Of a stretch of 64,000 nt of DNA, positions 37,746 to 46,073 are shown piece by piece. The first letter of the stretch is position 1. Each line of letters starts with the position of its first letter. Below the pieces are notes generated by a model, which ran no database searches, was not told the origin of the DNA, and saw only the letters and a list, made by a program, of their open reading frames with translations. Source of the DNA: Candidatus Poribacteria bacterium (GTDB lineage Bacteria > Poribacteria > WGA-4E > WGA-3G). A program made the translations under genes and the position numbers. The stretch lies in assembly GCA_022821065.1 (NCBI GenBank), contig JAJEEK010000065.1:1-64000 (forward strand). Reading direction: 5' to 3'.

Positions 37746-38849
37746 TCATTCTGCTCGGATGATCCGCCACGTGTCCGCCTCGTTTGCGAAGACCAATGTT
37801 ATTCTGCCCGATGTCTGTTTAACCTGTTCATCTGTCTTCGTCACGTATTGCAACGTATAACCTCCTGTTACGATTGCGGTGTCGTCAACGATGTTCGGAT
37901 GGATGTCAATGTCGGTTAGTGTCATGTCAATCTGATGATAAGTTTCAAAGAATTGTGATGCCTTAGTTTGAACGTCTTGATATGTGCGTCCGTTTGATAG
38001 ATATGTCTCTGAGAAGCAAGACATAACCTGTGCCAAGTCAGCCATATCGTATCCAAGTTCATATCGGTTTAAAACGCGCTGGATAGTCTCCTTGATTGTC
38101 GGTTCTGTCTGACTTTTACCGGCTTGTGTTTCGGTCGGCACGGAATGTCCGACGGATTCGGGAGGAATGCCTTGCACAATCTGTTTAAGGGTATGTACTT
38201 CTGGAGCAGGGTACCCCCAAACTTCGATTTCCATAACGCGTGCGATGCCTTCTACATCGTACACGGGTCGCCTGCCTGCCATGTGTTGATAGTTCCGCAC
38301 GGTATCGTTTGAAGAGACTGGGACAAGTCTTATTTTCCTCGCGATTAAACGGTTCCGGATTTCATGTTCTCGCTTCCCTTTGGTGTTATTTCGCGCTGTA
38401 TACTGCTTATCCCTCGTATCGCCTGACGGTATAAGTCCCCAACCGGTGCCGTGCCAATACTCAATTCGGTAATCCTTCAACCCGAATTGCGTTGCTGGAT
38501 ATTTTTCGGAGTCAATTGTCCAGACAACGATCTTACGAATGTCAATAGGTTTGGGAAGTGTTACGGACACGTAGGGTCGCTTGTTCAAGTCTGAAGTGCG
38601 GAGGTGTTCCAAACTGCTACCCCACCCGCTGCCTTCGTCCCATGTCTCGGAAGTGGTGTCGCCATCAATGACCTCCTCGGCGCGGTGATTTGGTACAGAT
38701 TGCGAAGCATCTGCAGTCGCACCGTTTCGACTGAGTGCGAAATTGATGAGAGGTGGCGGTGGTTGTAAAAGATGTTCTTGTAAAGTTTGCGATTTGCAGC
38801 CAATGATTGAAAGTAAAAGCGTCAGATATAGAATATACACACGAAGCAT
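37746..38849 (-). CDS. Lipoprotein with discoidin-like and SnoaL-like domains
   Basis: 367 residues beginning MLRVYILYLTLLLSIIGC, a lipoprotein signal with Cys18. Residues about 35-215 look like an F5/8-type C (discoidin) carbohydrate-binding jelly roll (AEEVIDGDTTSETWDEG, YVSVTLPKPIDIRKIVVW, YRIEYWHGTGW, ARKIRLVP). Residues about 250-365 resemble a SnoaL/NTF2-like cone (VLNRYELGYDMADLAQVMSC ... GRITLVFANEADTWRIIRAE). I choose ATG 38849 since AGGAGG lies directly before it, over GTG 38870. It follows the secreted GH-like gene with no gap, so co-expression is likely; a surface glycan-binding role is inferred. Confidence 0.75.
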   Translation of the reverse strand: MLRVYILYLTLLLSIIGCKSQTLQEHLLQPPPPLINFALSRNGATADASQSVPNHRAEEVIDGDTTSETWDEGSGWGSSLEHLRTSDLNKRPYVSVTLPKPIDIRKIVVWTIDSEKYPATQFGLKDYRIEYWHGTGWGLIPSGDTRDKQYTARNNTKGKREHEIRNRLIARKIRLVPVSSNDTVRNYQHMAGRRPVYDVEGIARVMEIEVWGYPAPEVHTLKQIVQGIPPESVGHSVPTETQAGKSQTEPTIKETIQRVLNRYELGYDMADLAQVMSCFSETYLSNGRTYQDVQTKASQFFETYHQIDMTLTDIDIHPNIVDDTAIVTGGYTLQYVTKTDEQVKQTSGRITLVFANEADTWRIIRAE

Positions 38850-38866
38850 CGTCAACCTCCTTTGTT

Positions 38867-41437
38867 TCACCGTAATACTGCCAGTCGTCCAAGTAATTGT
38901 GCGGTCTGTTCTCCGGTGACAGCGCGTATCCTGTAAAAATAGACTCCGTTGGCAAGTAGTACGCCGTCGTCATCTCGTGCGTCCCAGACAGATTCGTTGT
39001 ACCCCTCGTTGCCTGAAACCTCTGTCAGCGTCTTGACCTTCCGTCCAGATGTGGTGTAGATCGTTATAGAGACTGCATCTGCATCCAACGATAGCTGATA
39101 GGTAAAAGTTGTTTCTCGCTTCAACGGATTCGGATAGTTATGCGCGTCCGAAATCCGGAAAGGTGTTTCCTCTGGTGAAAAGTCCGTATCGTGCTTTTGG
39201 AGTGTCCGATAATCAAAATCCGTTAACCAAGCGGTTTCTGCGTTTAAGGTTTTCAACAACTCCGCTTCAATGGTTTGATGCGAATACCCGAAAAGTGGGA
39301 TATATTCTTTTATTCCTTTGATATGTGGTTGTATTGACTTTGAGAACTCTGTTGCACTGATAATTTTAGCACGGATTGCCTCTTCTGTTTCTGTGTCATA
39401 GCCGAGTATGATTGCTTCTACTAATTTGGAGCGACTCTCAAAGAAGAGTACCCATAATGCCATCAGGCGAACCGCGTCGCTTAAATCCTCAGCTGCCTCA
39501 AGATCAAACGGGTCTGCGATTTCGGCTGCTATTCTAATCTCGTTAGCGGCTTGTTGTTGCGGTGCCAAGAGTGCGGTGAATCGGTTTGAGGCATACTGAG
39601 CGATCTCTAATTCAGGGATAGATAGTGTATCCTCTACAGCCCGCGGTCCAATAAGCGTCCAAAATCGGGTCGCGAGTCCTGCAGAACCGCTCCCATAAGT
39701 GCCGCCTACGGTTAGGGAACCGGCGTAGTCTAAAAAATAATTCGCCATGTTCCATCCGTTTACCCGTAGTGCGTTCAATATTTGTGGTGCTGCTTCGGTT
39801 CCGTATCGTGCTATCAATTCGTTGAGAAGCAGCTGAAAAGCGTCGAGTTCAATATCCCAATTGAGGCGTGCGCTGACGAGTCTATCCAGATACCCTAACC
39901 CCTGTGTCGCTCCTTGAACCGTGAATCCTCCTAATCCGATGATTTCGGGATTATTAGCAAGGTTCCGGACCCCTTGCACGAACAGATCGCTTTCGAGCAT
40001 CCAGAACGGCATAACCTCTTCCACTTCATGTGATAAGACGATAAAACGGTGCCCAATTTCACCGAGTTTCCTGATTTGCGGAACAGGTAGACCGGCATCC
40101 GCTATTGGTTCACCGTCTGCCCCCCATTTTCGGGAGAAAATGGTACCTTTCGGTAACTGCCGTGCGTAGACACCTGCAGCGTCTTTTAGCCAACTGCTGT
40201 CATATCCAGAGATATAGAATTTGAAATCAGGGCGGACCTCCTGTGCAGCACTGATAATCGTAAAATAGACTTGCCAGAGTTTTGCTTGTCCCTGCTCTGT
40301 TCTATCGCCACAATCTGGACAATTGCATGCGCGCGTTTCGTGTCCCCATGATCTAAGGTGGAAACCTGCGAGCGTCGGATAGGTACGTACAATCGCCTGA
40401 ACCAGTTCTTTTGTAAGCGTATGAAATTCAGGTTTCGACCAGCAGAATGGGCGATAAGATACCTCATTCCGAGATGCCCCGTAAAGCACGGTCGGTCCGA
40501 GGACATCGGGACGCTGCCGGATCAGTGCCTCTGTCGGCTCTCCAGTTACATACATGAACAGATAAGTATCAATACCACGCCGTTTAAGTGCATTAAACCG
40601 GTTTTGGAGCGTTGTGATGCGTTCTTGCCGTTGTGATATGGGTTCATCTTGCAGTGCTTCAAATGCCGGTGTCTCAACATATTTGAACGCCGTTCCGAGT
40701 CCATCTTCGACACCTGTTCCTGTCCAAACGCCTTCGCCACCGCTCATGTTGATACGGTGCCGCGCGAGCCAATCTGGGTCTTCTATCTCTAACACGGCGC
40801 GCACAGGATAAAATGGGGCAGATGTCTCATCTATAAACGGTACGAGTAGTGCCTTCGCTTTGGTAATCGCAATCTCCGGATGCACAGGTGCTAAACCGGT
40901 TAGTGCCGTGATACATCTCTCAATGAAAGCATAAACACCATAGATAACACCTCGTTCGGTGTGTGCTGTTACAACGATAACAATCTCAGTTCCGACCTCG
41001 ACAGTTTTGATACGATAGCCTTCATCTCCAAGTTCTTCTCCGAGCGTGAGTTCTATATTCGCTTGTAGTCCGGCAATTGTAGGGTTTGATTTCGGCGTGC
41101 CTAACACAATCACCGTCGGTGTTTCTGTCTTTTGTCTATTGGTTCGGATGTCGAGTTTAGCCCCTGTGAATTGCTCGATAAAATTCTGGAGCTCTTCAGC
41201 GGCGAATTGTTCCTGTTCTGTGGAGTTTGCTCCAATTTGAATCGTCGCTCTCGGTTCACTGGCTACTACGATCGGAATTTGATCACTCTTCGCTGGTGTG
41301 ACGAACACTACAATACAAAAGAGAGCCATCAGCAAGAGAATTTTATGGCGCGAAAAAACTGTTTTGTGGTGAAAACGATCTGCGACAGACACTACCGATA
41401 GCCGATAGCCGATAGCCGATAGCCATTTAATGGACAT
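38867..41437 (-). CDS. Secreted alpha-glucuronidase-like protein with sorting-type C-terminus
   Basis: About 856 residues. After a hydrophobic segment (ILLLMALFCIVVFVTPAKS) comes a GH67-N/DUF4838-like domain (ATIQIGANSTEQEQFAAEELQ, RGVIYGVYAFIERC), a TIM-barrel-like middle (RGIDTYLFMYVTGEP, HLRSWGHETRACNCPDCGDR with CxCxxC) and a FlgD-like C-terminus (AHNYPNPLKRET ... SGRKVKTL ... NGVYFYRIRA). The family acts on polysaccharide side chains, but catalytic acids are not evident to me. The start is uncertain: ATG 41437 follows GAAGG, yet codons after it run through a heptamer repeat; a later start near the hydrophobic segment is possible. Confidence 0.72.
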   Translation of the reverse strand: MSIKWLSAIGYRLSVVSVADRFHHKTVFSRHKILLLMALFCIVVFVTPAKSDQIPIVVASEPRATIQIGANSTEQEQFAAEELQNFIEQFTGAKLDIRTNRQKTETPTVIVLGTPKSNPTIAGLQANIELTLGEELGDEGYRIKTVEVGTEIVIVVTAHTERGVIYGVYAFIERCITALTGLAPVHPEIAITKAKALLVPFIDETSAPFYPVRAVLEIEDPDWLARHRINMSGGEGVWTGTGVEDGLGTAFKYVETPAFEALQDEPISQRQERITTLQNRFNALKRRGIDTYLFMYVTGEPTEALIRQRPDVLGPTVLYGASRNEVSYRPFCWSKPEFHTLTKELVQAIVRTYPTLAGFHLRSWGHETRACNCPDCGDRTEQGQAKLWQVYFTIISAAQEVRPDFKFYISGYDSSWLKDAAGVYARQLPKGTIFSRKWGADGEPIADAGLPVPQIRKLGEIGHRFIVLSHEVEEVMPFWMLESDLFVQGVRNLANNPEIIGLGGFTVQGATQGLGYLDRLVSARLNWDIELDAFQLLLNELIARYGTEAAPQILNALRVNGWNMANYFLDYAGSLTVGGTYGSGSAGLATRFWTLIGPRAVEDTLSIPELEIAQYASNRFTALLAPQQQAANEIRIAAEIADPFDLEAAEDLSDAVRLMALWVLFFESRSKLVEAIILGYDTETEEAIRAKIISATEFSKSIQPHIKGIKEYIPLFGYSHQTIEAELLKTLNAETAWLTDFDYRTLQKHDTDFSPEETPFRISDAHNYPNPLKRETTFTYQLSLDADAVSITIYTTSGRKVKTLTEVSGNEGYNESVWDARDDDGVLLANGVYFYRIRAVTGEQTAQLLGRLAVLR
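41395..41424. repeat. Perfect heptanucleotide tandem repeat (CTATCGG x4)
   Basis: On the minus strand CTATCGG is repeated about four times, at 41395-41424, between the candidate ATG at 41437 and the hydrophobic segment of the secreted GH-like protein. Seven is not a multiple of three, so copy-number change would shift the frame if ATG 41437 is used. Confidence 0.75.
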
Positions 41438-42203
41438 GTTTACCTTCAAATCCCTGAAAGAAATAGATAGCACAAAAGGTCAGCACGAATCCGATGACAA
41501 ATAGCACCCTCGCGAGACGGTTCAAGTTTGCCTTTTGAGCGGTATATTTACCACGGACCCCATCCATAACGACGTGTAGCAGGGTGCCTATGGCAAACGC
41601 TGTTACGTAATCTGTGAGTTCTGTGAAAACACCGCGAAGCAGTTGTTCTCCGAGTATCGCGCCAACCACCGGCCCAATTATCAGTGGTGTTAACCGCGCC
41701 AATGCTTTAAGAAATATCTGATCTCGGAGAAGCGCGACGGCGATAAGCGTCCCGACTGGTAGGCGATGAAGCAATATACCGAAAGCAAGCGCAATGCCGA
41801 GTCCGCCTTCTCTCGCTGCGATGACCAAATTGAGTCCATCCGCGAGTGAGTGAAGCGATAAACCGAGGACTGTTAAATTAACACTCCATCTGTTTTCCGT
41901 GTTATCTATGGGTCTTCCGTTTTCATCGTGCCGATGCGTCGTGAGATAACCCACGCCAGAGATGAGGAGGAACCCGCCCCACATCACAAGGATCGTAGTG
42001 TAACCGACTTCCGTGTAGAGGTGCATCATCATTACCAAGACGATACCGAGAACTGCACCGGCGGTCAACCCGAAAATGTTACCAAAATGTTTTGGCTGTA
42101 CTTTGGATACAAAGGCGATTCCTGCACCGAATGGAACCGTTACCACGGCAAGTACCAGATAAAGTATAAGCATAATATAAATATAGCAAAATTCGGATTG
42201 CAT
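41427..42203 (-). CDS. ZIP-family-like metal transporter
   Basis: 258 residues with about eight hydrophobic spans. The paired metal motifs of ZIP proteins are recognisable in TM4 and TM5: LGLSLHSLADGLNLVIAA (His, Asp) and GILLHRLPVGTLIAVAL (His), in place of the classical HNxxEG and HExPxG, with LLHVVMDG later. A His-rich loop (THRHDENG) sits between TM3 and TM4, as usual for the family. Substrate metal is uncertain because the motifs deviate. Start could be ATG 42203 or ATG 42173; neither has a good ribosome site. Its stop overlaps the start region of the next gene. Confidence 0.7.
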   Translation of the reverse strand: MQSEFCYIYIMLILYLVLAVVTVPFGAGIAFVSKVQPKHFGNIFGLTAGAVLGIVLVMMMHLYTEVGYTTILVMWGGFLLISGVGYLTTHRHDENGRPIDNTENRWSVNLTVLGLSLHSLADGLNLVIAAREGGLGIALAFGILLHRLPVGTLIAVALLRDQIFLKALARLTPLIIGPVVGAILGEQLLRGVFTELTDYVTAFAIGTLLHVVMDGVRGKYTAQKANLNRLARVLFVIGFVLTFCAIYFFQGFEGKHVH

Positions 42204-42245
42204 TGCAATCTAAATTCTGGATACACATTAGCGTCAATTTTTCGA

Positions 42246-42274
42246 TTGACCTGTTTGTGTATTAATGTTATAAT
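42246..42274 (+). promoter_or_regulatory. Strong sigma70 promoter
   Basis: TTGACC (42246-42251), 17-bp spacer, perfect TATAAT (42269-42274), about 80 bp upstream of the small unknown gene at 42357. Confidence 0.65.
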
Positions 42275-42356
42275 ACATTTTCACTGTCATGGAAAATGGC
42301 GTAAATTAACTCGGGGCCGGTTTTATTTTTTTGTGTTTGTATTTCGTAAAGGATAA

Positions 42357-42800
42357 ATGCGAATGTTAGAAAAAATTTTTGATGTTATCATCGGTTTTAT
42401 GCTCAATAGAGACTTGGAAAAAGAGATGGGTGGTCGGCAGAAACTTTTTAAAGGTAGGCTCACTGAGATTCCTTCAAAAATCTTTGATCGGTTCGTCGAT
42501 TTTATCGTTGGAACTCGGTATTCTTATTACTTGGAAATGCGGCGGAATATGCTTGAAGGCGGTGTGGTTGAGATTCCTTCAAATATTTTTGATTGGAAGG
42601 CACTTGAACGCACAAGTCGCTACTTGCGCGTCTATATGGAGGATTTCCATGAGCAGTTCATGGAACATTATGATGGCAATTTTCCCGATGAAGATTTTAA
42701 AGACTGGTTCCGTTATTTTCATGTTGAACGTCCTGAACAAGAGTCGAACAAGAAATCTGTTTCGGAGGCACTGCTCGCGGACGATTTACCGAGAGTTTGA
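42357..42800 (+). CDS. Unknown 147-residue protein
   Basis: No family recognised. The product is charged, with aromatic-rich helices (YLEMRRNMLEG, YLRVYMEDFHEQFMEH) and two copies of an internal motif: RLTEIPSKIFDRF at about residues 34-46 and GVVEIPSNIFDWK at about 68-80, so it may have arisen by duplication of a 34-residue unit. Start ATG 42357 follows AAAGGA; ATG 42363 is an alternative. It has its own near-consensus promoter at 42246-42274 and is convergent with the DUF5131 gene 35 bp away. No signal peptide or clear membrane span. Confidence 0.6.
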   Translation: MRMLEKIFDVIIGFMLNRDLEKEMGGRQKLFKGRLTEIPSKIFDRFVDFIVGTRYSYYLEMRRNMLEGGVVEIPSNIFDWKALERTSRYLRVYMEDFHEQFMEHYDGNFPDEDFKDWFRYFHVERPEQESNKKSVSEALLADDLPRV

Positions 42801-42835
42801 GGATAATCTCCTGAGATGTCGGGTTTGGTAAACAT

Positions 42836-43576
42836 TCAGACCGGCATCTCATCGTAAGTCCTGCCATCCAATTCCCTACCTGTTTTCGATTTCCGTTTTC
42901 CTCCCCACTGTTTAAAGAAAAAATGTACGTTGGCATTTACACATTGATCGCGTATGTCAATGACCCATTTTTTTTTGATTTCGCGGGCACCGGGTCCCGA
43001 CTCCCCCCCTACAATAACCCAGTCTATTTCATCTAATTTTAGATTCGGAAGTGCACCGAGCAACGGTTCAAGCGAGAGGAATTTAATATGTGCGTCGGTT
43101 TGGCAGAGCGCGTCAATCCGATCTGTCACGCGTTCGTCTTCAACGCTAACCCCCATCCAAATATTGGAGGCCCAAGGCAGTTCGGAGTTCAGTTCTAACA
43201 ATCGTTCTGCCCGTTTTGTCAAGACTTGGAATTGGTGTTTATCTGCTCTTTTCATGACATCGAAGACCTGTTGGATAAAAGATAATTCGATCTTTTCATG
43301 GAAGAGATCGCTCATGGAGTTGACGAAGATTCGGCGCGGCTTTTTCCATTTGAACGGTTCGTTTAGCAGTTCTGGAATAGTGTGAACCTCTTGCGTCCAG
43401 CGCGGCCCTGCTTTGGTGTTCTCAGCTAAGCCTTCGTACGCCATGCCTTCGCCTGAAAACCGTGCTGCGATCCGTTCTGCGTAACAGAACCGACAGCCTT
43501 CTGATACGCGGGTGCAGCCTCTTACTGGATTCCATGTAGATTCTGTCCACTCGATTTTTGAGGATTGGGATGCCAT
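42836..43576 (-). CDS. DUF5131 (phage Gp37/Gp68 family) protein
   Basis: 246 residues. The opening SKIEWTESTWNPVRGCTRVSEGCRFCYAE, with Cys-x6-Cys-x2-Cys, is the signature of Gp37/Gp68 proteins and resembles a radical-SAM-like cluster-binding loop. Further blocks are IFVNSMSDLFHEKI, FQVLTKRAERL, IWMGVSVED and WVIVGGESGPGAR, and the FFFKQWGG end. The family is carried by phages and defence or mobile islands, often beside a three-Cys-motif partner gene, which is not present here. Biochemical role unknown. Intact length. Confidence 0.9.
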   Translation of the reverse strand: MASQSSKIEWTESTWNPVRGCTRVSEGCRFCYAERIAARFSGEGMAYEGLAENTKAGPRWTQEVHTIPELLNEPFKWKKPRRIFVNSMSDLFHEKIELSFIQQVFDVMKRADKHQFQVLTKRAERLLELNSELPWASNIWMGVSVEDERVTDRIDALCQTDAHIKFLSLEPLLGALPNLKLDEIDWVIVGGESGPGAREIKKKWVIDIRDQCVNANVHFFFKQWGGKRKSKTGRELDGRTYDEMPV

Positions 43577-43937
43577 TTTTTACATTTATTTCCTATGATA
43601 ATTCAGTAGTTTGGACAATTTGATCACATTAGAAGTTATGAAAAGTTGGCAGTGTTCCCCGGTTAAGGTTCCCGAACAGATGTTAGAATTGCCTTCTAAG
43701 CTGTTTTTAGGGGTCTATTGTGTTAGAAACTACTATTTTTTCCGTGCTTTTTTCACCATCGTGAAAATATGGGTCTCATGTTGTATCTTCAAGGCACTTT
43801 AATTTTTTTTGTACGCAAAAATTTGCGTCATACTTTTTTTGCGATGGGTTAGGGTCTGTCGGTTCCGGTTCAGGGTGTGATCGCAGGTGTCCGCTTATCA
43901 GGTCAGGGACTTTAAGAGGGAGTGCGTCTGTGCTTAA
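43577..43937. other. Non-coding spacer upstream of the DUF5131 gene
   Basis: Part of an 874-bp gene-free stretch (43577-44450). I see no supportable gene. It is T-rich and contains a short hairpin-forming sequence with TTGCGT/ACGCAA near 43812-43830. A MITE follows at 43938. Confidence 0.5.
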
Positions 43938-44058
43938 TAGGACTTACGCAATTTTGGATGTAAATCGTTGTGTTAAATGAAATTTTTCGGAAAACACAGC
44001 GTTTTTGTGTCACAAACTAACAATTTGTGGTACAAAAGAGCATCATGCGTAAGTCCTA
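43938..44058. mobile_element. MITE, copy 1 (121 bp, TAGGACTTACGCA ends)
   Basis: Ends are a perfect 13-bp inverted pair: TAGGACTTACGCA at 43938-43950 and TGCGTAAGTCCTA at 44046-44058. A 5-bp direct repeat CTTAA flanks it (43933-43937 and 44059-44063), the expected target duplication. No coding capacity. A second copy is at 48490-48662, sharing the interior block TTCGGAAAACACAGCGTT and GGTACAAAAGAGCATC. Confidence 0.82.
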
Positions 44059-44063
44059 CTTAA

Positions 44064-44085
44064 AATGTTACACTTGTGTAACATT
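44064..44085. promoter_or_regulatory. Palindrome AATGTTACAC-TT-GTGTAACATT
   Basis: A perfect 10-bp inverted repeat with a 2-base centre, and a third half-site GTGTAACATT at 44177-44186. It could be an operator or a hairpin. The flanking 44086-44450 is AT-rich without a supportable gene; 44280-44350 is almost pure A/T. Confidence 0.4.
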
Positions 44086-44450
44086 GGGTGTGGATGTGCC
44101 ATTGCGATAAACTTAGTCGCTGTAAGGGTTCAGATGCGATTGTGTTATGGGTTCGTATTTGAAAAAAAGGCGAAAAGTGTAACATTTTCGATTTGCGTTT
44201 GCGGTAGTTATGAGTCGTTAGGCAAAAGAGGTTTCGTTTTAACGGAATCTACGTTTTGTCCTCCTTTGTGTGGATGAAGGGTTATTTTTACATTTTTTTA
44301 TTAATATAATTCAATTAGTATATATATGATAACATATATAATGTAGAGATGCAAATTTATTTTTTATTTCCCCAAGATTTTTTCAAAACCGACAGGTTTA
44401 TGGACATAGCACTCCGATAGGGTAGTGCTGTTAGCATATTTACACACCCT

Positions 44451-46073
44451 TTATTTTTTCTCACTCTTCATCCAAAAATAGAGAAAACCGATAAAACCAC
44501 CTACAATCCCAATGAAATAGAAAGCGTAATAGACCCATATATTCAGCAGGTAGGTTAGATACTGGATGCCGACGAAAACGCTGATCGCCAAAATGTTAAA
44601 GATGAAAGGGATCCAAGCCCCAGCAACCATACGTTTTTGGACGAATTCTTCAGCGAGTGGCAAGCCAGAACGCGGTTTTGGGTAGAAAATGACGTAATAG
44701 AGTAGCGTCACTAAGCCTGGTAAGACGTAAAATATACCTGAAATTTCCCAGATGACGGTAGCAATGCAAAACATAACAAGTGTACACGGTACAACGATGT
44801 AGAGGAGCGCAGTTACCTGCACACCACGCCACAAGTCACTCGGTGCTGCCAGCGGGGCAAGCGTGAACATCCACGACGCTTTATAGTGTTCCGAATATTT
44901 GACAGGTAAGATAAAGCAACCGATAAAACTTATACCGACAAAACAGGTCATCATAGAGAAACCAGGGCTTAAACCGACTGCATAAGAATCTTGGATCCAC
45001 TTGAGAGAAAACAGGTTATCTTGGCTAAAAGCGACGATGAGAATAATAATACCAGCAAACGAACTGAGAAGTTGGCGTAAGATGTGTTTATCACGGTACA
45101 TATATGCTGTACTGAGACAAAACCCTGCCCGGATAGTAGGATTTCGGAATATATTCGCAAACAGCGGCGTTCTCACCCGCAACTCAGATTTCTGTTGATT
45201 CCCCGATTCCAATAAGTAAGAGAGATATTCCGAATAGCTCTGCGCGATACTCCGAAGCGGAACCAGCATCAAGAAGAGCGTTGAAGCGATAGCCAACCCT
45301 GTTAAAACCAGAAAATGCCACTCTATTTCTCCGAGCGCAAGCGACACTGCACCTGCAAACCAACCGTTCGGAAGGGCGTAGAACCATTTCAGAACTGAGG
45401 TTAATTTATCGATGCTGCCATCCGATAATGAGAGCGGTAAACGGGGAAGAAGAGTCAATACGAGAGGAAAAAGTGCGGGTAGCGTAAATTGGGCGTATTG
45501 TGCGATATTTCGGAGACTCTTTTTGGTATAAAGTTTTGTCAGATAGCCTGCGAAGACTGTTGTCACGGCAATCGTGAAAAATCCGGACATGAAAGCGATA
45601 AACAGATATACAAGCGGAAAAAGGTATAGGCGTTGAGAAGACTCTGTAACATGAATCCAGATACCAGCGACTGCAGGTGGCAGGTTCAAACTGGCTAATA
45701 ATAGTGCTGTGTAGGTGAGTATTTGCGTCAGTTTCACAAGGAAATAGGTTCTTGATGACAGGGGGGTATGTGCTACAATCGGGTAGTTTATAGGACTGAT
45801 AAGGATATCAAAATATGGGATCGTCCAGAACCCTATCAGTACCATAGATGTTGTGATGTTGATAAGCGCGTAGGTGAACACATCTAAACGGAGAATCAGC
45901 ATAGTTACCATTGAGATCCCCATTATAAAGAAAAGTCCACACGTTACACCGAGCGACAAGTTGGTAAAGCGTTTCCCTTCGAGCGCGCGTTTCTCGACCA
46001 ACCGCTCCGTTTTTAGGAGGATTCTGTACTGTACTGCCGATCCACCGAGCAGGGTTATGATTTTATTAAGCAT
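44451..46073 (-). CDS. ABC transporter permease, paralogue A
   Basis: 540 residues with about twelve hydrophobic segments (LFFIMGISMVTMLIL, ALINITTSMVLIGFWTI, IAFMSGFFTIAVTTVFAG, LYIVVPCTLVMFCIATVIW and others). It is a close paralogue of the gene immediately upstream: both open with MLxKIxxxLGxSxxQYRxLLK and share PYFDILxxPINYPxxAHTP, SSRTYFLVKLTQ and KWxYALPNGWFAG. Its ATG follows the stop of paralogue B without a gap. With the ATPase gene at 47674 it forms a three-gene ABC exporter unit, likely with the two permeases as a heterodimer. Substrate unknown. Confidence 0.82.
   Translation of the reverse strand: MLNKIITLLGGSAVQYRILLKTERLVEKRALEGKRFTNLSLGVTCGLFFIMGISMVTMLILRLDVFTYALINITTSMVLIGFWTIPYFDILISPINYPIVAHTPLSSRTYFLVKLTQILTYTALLLASLNLPPAVAGIWIHVTESSQRLYLFPLVYLFIAFMSGFFTIAVTTVFAGYLTKLYTKKSLRNIAQYAQFTLPALFPLVLTLLPRLPLSLSDGSIDKLTSVLKWFYALPNGWFAGAVSLALGEIEWHFLVLTGLAIASTLFLMLVPLRSIAQSYSEYLSYLLESGNQQKSELRVRTPLFANIFRNPTIRAGFCLSTAYMYRDKHILRQLLSSFAGIIILIVAFSQDNLFSLKWIQDSYAVGLSPGFSMMTCFVGISFIGCFILPVKYSEHYKASWMFTLAPLAAPSDLWRGVQVTALLYIVVPCTLVMFCIATVIWEISGIFYVLPGLVTLLYYVIFYPKPRSGLPLAEEFVQKRMVAGAWIPFIFNILAISVFVGIQYLTYLLNIWVYYAFYFIGIVGGFIGFLYFWMKSEKK

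Noticed and set aside
43611..44277. Small plus-strand open frames in the 43577-44450 gap
   Set aside because: Composition is AT-rich, they cross the MITE ends, and no start has a Shine-Dalgarno; I treat the gap as non-coding.
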